DNA of 10,014 nucleotides. Origin: Gemmatimonadota bacterium. Its GTDB lineage: Bacteria > Gemmatimonadota > Gemmatimonadetes > Longimicrobiales > RSA9. Shown here piece after piece: positions 6,669 to 10,014 of the stretch. A program made the position numbers and the translations under genes. Below the pieces are notes generated by a model. The model did not search any database, was not told the DNA's origin, and worked only from the letters and a program-made list of their open reading frames with translations. The stretch is from contig JACQPS010000120.1 in assembly GCA_016207445.1 (NCBI GenBank), positions 1 through 10,014 of the forward strand, read 5' to 3'. Position 1 is the first letter of the stretch. Every line of letters starts with the position of its first letter.

Positions 6669-8240
6669 TCAGCGGGCCTTCCGCAGGACCGCGCCCGCGG
6701 CGAGCCGCCCCGCGCCGCCGGCCACGCGCCCGCCGGGGTGCGTGCCCGCGCCGCACAGGAAGAGGTTGTGGATCGGCGTGCGATAGTGGGCCCAGCCTGC
6801 GACGGGCCGCATGAACAGGATCTGATCGAGCGTGAGCTCGCCGTGGTCGAGGCTTCCCTCCGGCGCACCGTACTCCTGCTCGAGATCGGCGGGGGAGAGT
6901 ACGCGCCGGTCGAGTATCGCATCCGGCAGGTTAGGCGCGTACGATGCCAGCGTCGCGATCGCCGCGTCCGCCAGCGCCTCACGCCGCTCGGCGGTCCAGC
7001 CGCCGTTCAGGCGATACGGCGCGTACTGCACGCTGATCGACAGGACGTGCTGGCCCGCCGGGCTCAGGCTCGGATCCAACAATGATGGAATGCTCGCCTC
7101 GAGGTACGGCCGGCCGGAGACACCGCCGTGCTTGGCGTCGTCGTACGCACGCTCGAGGTAGTTCACATTCGGCGCGATCGAGATCGTGCCGGTGAGCGGC
7201 GCGTGGCCCTTGAGACCGCGGAACCGAGGCAACTCACCCAGCGCGAGGTGGACGCGCGCAGTCGCGCCGCGGTAACGGAAGTTGCGCGTGGCGCGCACGA
7301 AGTCGGGATCGAGCTCCAGCGGATCACCGAGCTCGAGCAGCGTGCGTCGCGGATCCGCGCTCGAGAGCACCTGCCCGGCCGTGATCTCGGTCCCGTCGCG
7401 CAGTACGACGCCCGTCGCGCTGCCGTCGTTCACGATGATGCGAGCGACGTCGGCGCCGCAGCGCACCTCGGCGCCGTGCTCGCGTGCGGCCGCCGCCAGC
7501 GCCTCGGCCAGCCTGCCCGCCCCGCCGCGCACGGCCGTGCGGCCCCGCAGCCCGTCGCCGTCCGAGCCGAGATAGTGATGCAACAACACGAAGGACGTGC
7601 CGCTCGAGCGCGGGCCCTGCAGCAGCTCGGTCACGCCGCGCCCCGCGAGCACCCCCTTGAGGGCGTCATTCTCGAACCAGTCGTCCAGCAGATCCGCCAC
7701 CGGCATCGGCAGCATGCGCAACAGCTCCACCATGCCGCGGCGGCCGAGGGAGCGGATGCGCAGCCCGAGCAGGCCCAGCGCGAGCAGGTCTCGTGTCGCG
7801 GCGCTCGTGGGCCGCGGCGGCTCCTCGTCGTACAGCGCCGCGAGCACGCGCGCGAGCCGGGACATGAGTGCGTTGAACTCGCCCCACTTTTCGGCGTCAC
7901 GCGGCGAGAGCGCGCGCACCGCATCCGCGGCCCTGGCACCGCGCCCGAGCGTGAGTCCGCCGCCGTCGCCGTCGGGAGCGAACACGGCGATGTCGGACCG
8001 CAGCAGCTCCAGGCCGTGTCGCTCGAGCCGCAGCTCGCGCAGCAAACCTGGCGGGATCCAGCCCACGTCGTGCAGGCAGGTGTCGAAGCGGAAGCCCGGG
8101 ATCAGCTCCTCCGTCGCGGCGAGCCCGCCGATGGCGTCCCGGCGCTCGAGCACGAGCACGCGCCGGCCGGCCCGGGCGAGGTACGCGGCGGCCGTCAGGC
8201 CGTTGAGACCGGCGCCGATGATGATCGCGTCGTAGCTCAC
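6669..8240 (-). CDS. FAD-dependent oxidoreductase, phytoene dehydrogenase/PYROXD2-like (second of tandem pair)
   Basis: This 523-aa flavoprotein of the phytoene desaturase-like amine-oxidase superfamily has its N-terminal Rossmann motif GAGLNG at 9-14, with the ribose-binding Glu32 after VLVL and RxxxxGG following. The C-terminal FAD contact region is CGAGTHPGGRVAGGAGRLA (496-514). The middle (GPRSSGTSFVLLHHYLG, SSADPRRTLLELGDP) matches the upstream paralogue throughout. The start is GTG at 8240: it gives the expected short N-terminus (SYDAIIIGAG), has GAGGGA 7 nt upstream, and overlaps the upstream stop as GTGA, implying translational coupling. The same frame stays open for another 1.5 kb upstream, but that part translates to non-homologous Arg/Ala-rich sequence and is not coding. 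Family members desaturate or oxidise varied substrates; no phytoene synthase gene is present, so a carotenoid role is not supported. Confidence 0.9.
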   Translation of the reverse strand: MSYDAIIIGAGLNGLTAAAYLARAGRRVLVLERRDAIGGLAATEELIPGFRFDTCLHDVGWIPPGLLRELRLERHGLELLRSDIAVFAPDGDGGGLTLGRGARAADAVRALSPRDAEKWGEFNALMSRLARVLAALYDEEPPRPTSAATRDLLALGLLGLRIRSLGRRGMVELLRMLPMPVADLLDDWFENDALKGVLAGRGVTELLQGPRSSGTSFVLLHHYLGSDGDGLRGRTAVRGGAGRLAEALAAAAREHGAEVRCGADVARIIVNDGSATGVVLRDGTEITAGQVLSSADPRRTLLELGDPLELDPDFVRATRNFRYRGATARVHLALGELPRFRGLKGHAPLTGTISIAPNVNYLERAYDDAKHGGVSGRPYLEASIPSLLDPSLSPAGQHVLSISVQYAPYRLNGGWTAERREALADAAIATLASYAPNLPDAILDRRVLSPADLEQEYGAPEGSLDHGELTLDQILFMRPVAGWAHYRTPIHNLFLCGAGTHPGGRVAGGAGRLAAGAVLRKAR

Positions 8241-9841
8241 GCGGCGGTCCCTCGCTGGTTGCCACCTCGGTCCGAGAGAATGCGCAGCGCCGCCAGCCGG
8301 CCGGACGCCCCCATGATGCCGCCGCCCGGGTGCGTGCCCGCGCCGCACTGGTAGACGTTTTCGACCGGCGTACGGTACTGCGCCCACGCCGGCGCCGGCC
8401 GCAGGAAGAAGAGCTGCTGCAGCGCCAGCTCGCCCTGGAAGATGTTCCCCTCGGAGAGACCGGTCGCCCGCTCGATGTCGAGCGGCGTCAGCACCTGCCG
8501 GTGGATGATGGTGCTGCGGAGGTTGGGCGCGTACTCCGCGAGCGTGTCGATCACGGCGTCGCCGAAGGCGTCCCGACTGGCATCGGTCCAGCCGCCGTTC
8601 ACGTGGTACGGCGCGTACTGGACGAAGATCGACATCACGTGCTTGCCGGGCGGTGCCATGCCCGGATCGATCATGGACGGCAGCATCACGTCCAGGTAGG
8701 GACGTCGCGAGAACTCGCCGTACTTGGCGTCCTCGTACGCGCGCTCGAGGTACGCCACGCTCGGGCTGATCGAGATCGCGCCACGCAGATGCGCGCCAGC
8801 GCCCGGCAGGCACGTGAAGTTGGGCAGCTCGCTCAGCGCGAGGTTCACCTTGCCGGACGAGCCGCGGAAGCGGTAGCGCCGCACGGCCTCGACCAGCTCG
8901 TCCGGCAGCGCGCGCGGCTCGAGCAGCTCGAGGAACGTGCGGCGCGGATCTAGGCCGGATACCACGACGTCGGCCAGGATCTCGTCCCCGTTCTCGAGTG
9001 CGACGCCGTAGCCGCGGCCATCGCGGACCAGCACCTTCGCCACCGGCGCGTCCACGCGGATCTCGGCGCCGAAGCCGCGCGCGGCCGACGCGATTGCCTC
9101 GCTGATCGCGCCAGTGCCGCCCTTCGCGAAGCCCCAGGCGCGGAACACGCCGTCGATCTCGCCCACGTAGTGGTGCAGGAGCACGTACGCTGTGCCTGGG
9201 GAGCGCGGGCCCAGGAAGGTGCCGATGATGCCGCTCGCCGACTTCGTCGCCTTGAGCGGCTCGGACTCGAACCACTCGTCCAGGAAATCGGCCGAGCTCA
9301 TGGTCATGAGCTTGTACAGCGCGTACAGACGCTCCTCGCCGAGTGCGGCGAAGTGGCGGCGGAGCCGCAGCAGGCCGCGCAGGTCGGAGGGGCGCAGCGA
9401 CGTCGGGTCGGGCGGGATCATGCCCAGGATCGGCTTCACCGCCATGGCCATGTGATGCATGAGCCGGCCGAAGTCGTCGTAGGCCTCGGCATCGCGCGGC
9501 GAGTGGCGGTACAGCTCGCGCCGATTCCGGTCGTGGTCGGCCCAGCTCGCCAGGTAGTCGCCGTTGGGCAGCGGCGTGAGCGTGCTCTCGAGCGGCAAGA
9601 TGTGCAGGCCATGCCGCGGCAGCTCGAGCTCGCGCACGATCTCCGGCCGCAGCAGGCTGACGACATAGGAGAAGACCGAGAACTTGAAACCGGGAAAGAC
9701 CTCCTCGCTCACGGCGGCGCCGCCCACGCGCGGGCGCCGCTCGAGCACCAGCGTGCGCCTGCCTGCGCGAGCCAGATAGGCCGCGCACACCAGGCCGTTG
9801 TGGCCGCCCCCGATCACGATCGCATGGTAGCGCGTGCTCAT
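8237..9841 (-). CDS. FAD-dependent oxidoreductase, phytoene dehydrogenase/PYROXD2-like (first of tandem pair)
   Basis: This 534-aa flavoprotein is paralogous to the gene immediately downstream. The dinucleotide-binding motif GGGHNG is at 11-16, with Glu34 at the end of the second strand (TLVLE) and GG at 40-41. The central part contains GPRSPGTAYVLLHHYVGEID and VSGLDPRRTFLELLEP. The C-terminal FAD motif is CGAGTHPGGGIMGASGRLA (499-517), the usual form in PYROXD2-like proteins. Length is normal for the family. The ATG at 9841 is preferred over a GTG at 9868 because AGAGG lies 4 nt before it and the protein then begins just before the Rossmann strand. A GcvT-like gene ends 52 bp upstream on the same strand and the paralogue overlaps downstream, so the three probably form one transcript. 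The substrate is unknown; amine, carotenoid-like or lipid substrates are all possible in this superfamily. Confidence 0.9.
   Translation of the reverse strand: MSTRYHAIVIGGGHNGLVCAAYLARAGRRTLVLERRPRVGGAAVSEEVFPGFKFSVFSYVVSLLRPEIVRELELPRHGLHILPLESTLTPLPNGDYLASWADHDRNRRELYRHSPRDAEAYDDFGRLMHHMAMAVKPILGMIPPDPTSLRPSDLRGLLRLRRHFAALGEERLYALYKLMTMSSADFLDEWFESEPLKATKSASGIIGTFLGPRSPGTAYVLLHHYVGEIDGVFRAWGFAKGGTGAISEAIASAARGFGAEIRVDAPVAKVLVRDGRGYGVALENGDEILADVVVSGLDPRRTFLELLEPRALPDELVEAVRRYRFRGSSGKVNLALSELPNFTCLPGAGAHLRGAISISPSVAYLERAYEDAKYGEFSRRPYLDVMLPSMIDPGMAPPGKHVMSIFVQYAPYHVNGGWTDASRDAFGDAVIDTLAEYAPNLRSTIIHRQVLTPLDIERATGLSEGNIFQGELALQQLFFLRPAPAWAQYRTPVENVYQCGAGTHPGGGIMGASGRLAALRILSDRGGNQRGTAA
8248..8253 (-). 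promoter_or_regulatory. Ribosome binding site GAGGGA deciding the GTG start of the second flavoprotein
   Basis: GAGGGA on the minus strand lies 7 nt before the GTG at 8240, within the 3' end of the upstream paralogue. It supports re-initiation at the GTGA overlap rather than read-through from the long open frame upstream. Confidence 0.6.
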
Positions 9842-9845
9842 CTTA

Positions 9846-9850
9846 CCTCT
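9846..9850 (-). promoter_or_regulatory. Ribosome binding site AGAGG of the first flavoprotein
   Basis: AGAGG on the minus strand, 4 nt before the ATG at 9841. The spacing is short but the match is good, and nothing comparable precedes the in-frame GTG at 9868. Confidence 0.5.
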
Positions 9851-9872
9851 GGTTCGTCCCAGGAACACTCAC

Positions 9873-9889
9873 CGCAAAGAGCGCAAAGA
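9873..9889 (+). repeat. Two tandem copies of CGCAAAGA in the gap between GcvT-like and flavoprotein genes
   Basis: CGCAAAGA occurs at 9873-9880 and 9882-9889 (period 9), in the context ACCGCAAAGAGCGCAAAGAA. It fills most of the 52-bp intergenic gap. From memory, CGCAAAG-type short repeats occur dispersed in non-coding DNA of several environmental bacteria; I cannot verify this here. It contains no obvious hairpin. Confidence 0.6.
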
Positions 9890-9893
9890 AAGT

Positions 9894-10014
9894 TCACGCC
9901 CGCTTTCGCTCCGGCTCGAAGAACGGAAGCTTGCGCACGTGCGCCAGCGCGCGCTTGCGCCGGTGCTCGATGGTCATGTCCATCTCGAGGCGCGTCCCCG
10001 GCGCGGCGTGGGGC
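9894..10014 (-). CDS. C-terminal end of a GcvT-like aminomethyltransferase/folate-binding protein (partial)
   Basis: Only the last 39 codons and a TGA stop (9896-9894) are in the window; the gene runs off the right edge. The visible end reads GTRLEMDMTIEHRRKRA followed by HVRKLPFFEPERKRA. This has the shape of the C-terminal barrel of GcvT-family proteins: a glycine turn, a strand with alternating charged residues, a basic R-K-R, then V-x-K-x-PFF-x-P-x-RK at the end. GcvT-family enzymes move one-carbon groups from methylamine-type carbons to tetrahydrofolate. It is too short for certainty; the assignment rests on pattern memory and on its position just ahead of two flavoproteins, with which it shares strand and probably a transcript. 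Confidence 0.55.
   Translation of the reverse strand, partial: PHAAPGTRLEMDMTIEHRRKRALAHVRKLPFFEPERKRA

Noticed and set aside
7128..8354. 408-codon plus-strand open frame across the second flavoprotein
   Set aside because: Antisense shadow; Gln/Arg/His-rich translation without domain features.
8241..9788. The reading frame of the second flavoprotein is open through the whole first flavoprotein, suggesting a 1039-aa fusion
   Set aside because: The upstream part is Arg/Ala-rich and unlike any flavoprotein. The real first gene is in another frame with full motifs, and a GTG with a good ribosome site marks the true start at 8240.
6669..9841. Carotenoid desaturase (crtI) gene pair
   Set aside because: The superfamily fits, but no crtB, crtY or similar gene is present, and the C-terminal CGAGTHPGG region fits PYROXD2-like proteins better.

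Overview
The window is very GC-rich, densely coded bacterial chromosome. It has seven protein-coding genes, one of them cut by the right edge, and no rRNA, tRNA, CRISPR array or insertion sequence that I can see. It mixes a bacterial-type PolX, a two-domain glutamine-dependent NAD synthetase, SoxCD-like sulfite-oxidising enzymes and PYROXD2-like flavoproteins. That mix suggests a free-living, aerobic, soil or sediment type organism such as Gemmatimonadota, Acidobacteriota or a deltaproteobacterial-grade lineage. This placement is inference from gene types and GC content only.

Left half, plus strand (50-5965): polX (DNA repair polymerase with a PHP nuclease domain), nadE (NAD+ synthetase), a Tat-exported molybdopterin sulfite dehydrogenase of the SoxC type, and a lipid-anchored monoheme cytochrome c of the SoxD/SorB type. 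Gaps are 60 bp, 34 bp and a 4-bp ATGA overlap, so the four may be co-transcribed. Only the last two have an obvious functional link: the Mo enzyme would pass electrons from sulfite or protein-bound sulfur to the cytochrome. A 29-bp tandem duplication sits exactly on their junction and copies the stop/start overlap.

Right half, minus strand (5981-10014), read right to left: the last 39 codons of a probable GcvT/aminomethyltransferase-like folate protein; two tandem paralogous FAD-dependent oxidoreductases of the phytoene-dehydrogenase/PYROXD2 family, coupled by a 4-bp GTGA overlap; then, after a gap with a possible promoter, a small four-helix membrane protein. I do not recognise that protein. 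It is built from two copies of a His-rich module. The GcvT-flavoprotein-flavoprotein run looks like one catabolic unit, possibly for amine or N-methyl compound oxidation, but no substrate can be read from the sequence.

The two halves converge at 5965/5981 with only 15 bp between them and no clear hairpin/T-tract terminator. No non-coding stretch exceeds 300 bp. The least ordinary items are the His-rich internal-repeat membrane protein, the tandem duplication at the SoxC/cytochrome junction, and the paired flavoproteins behind a GcvT-like gene.
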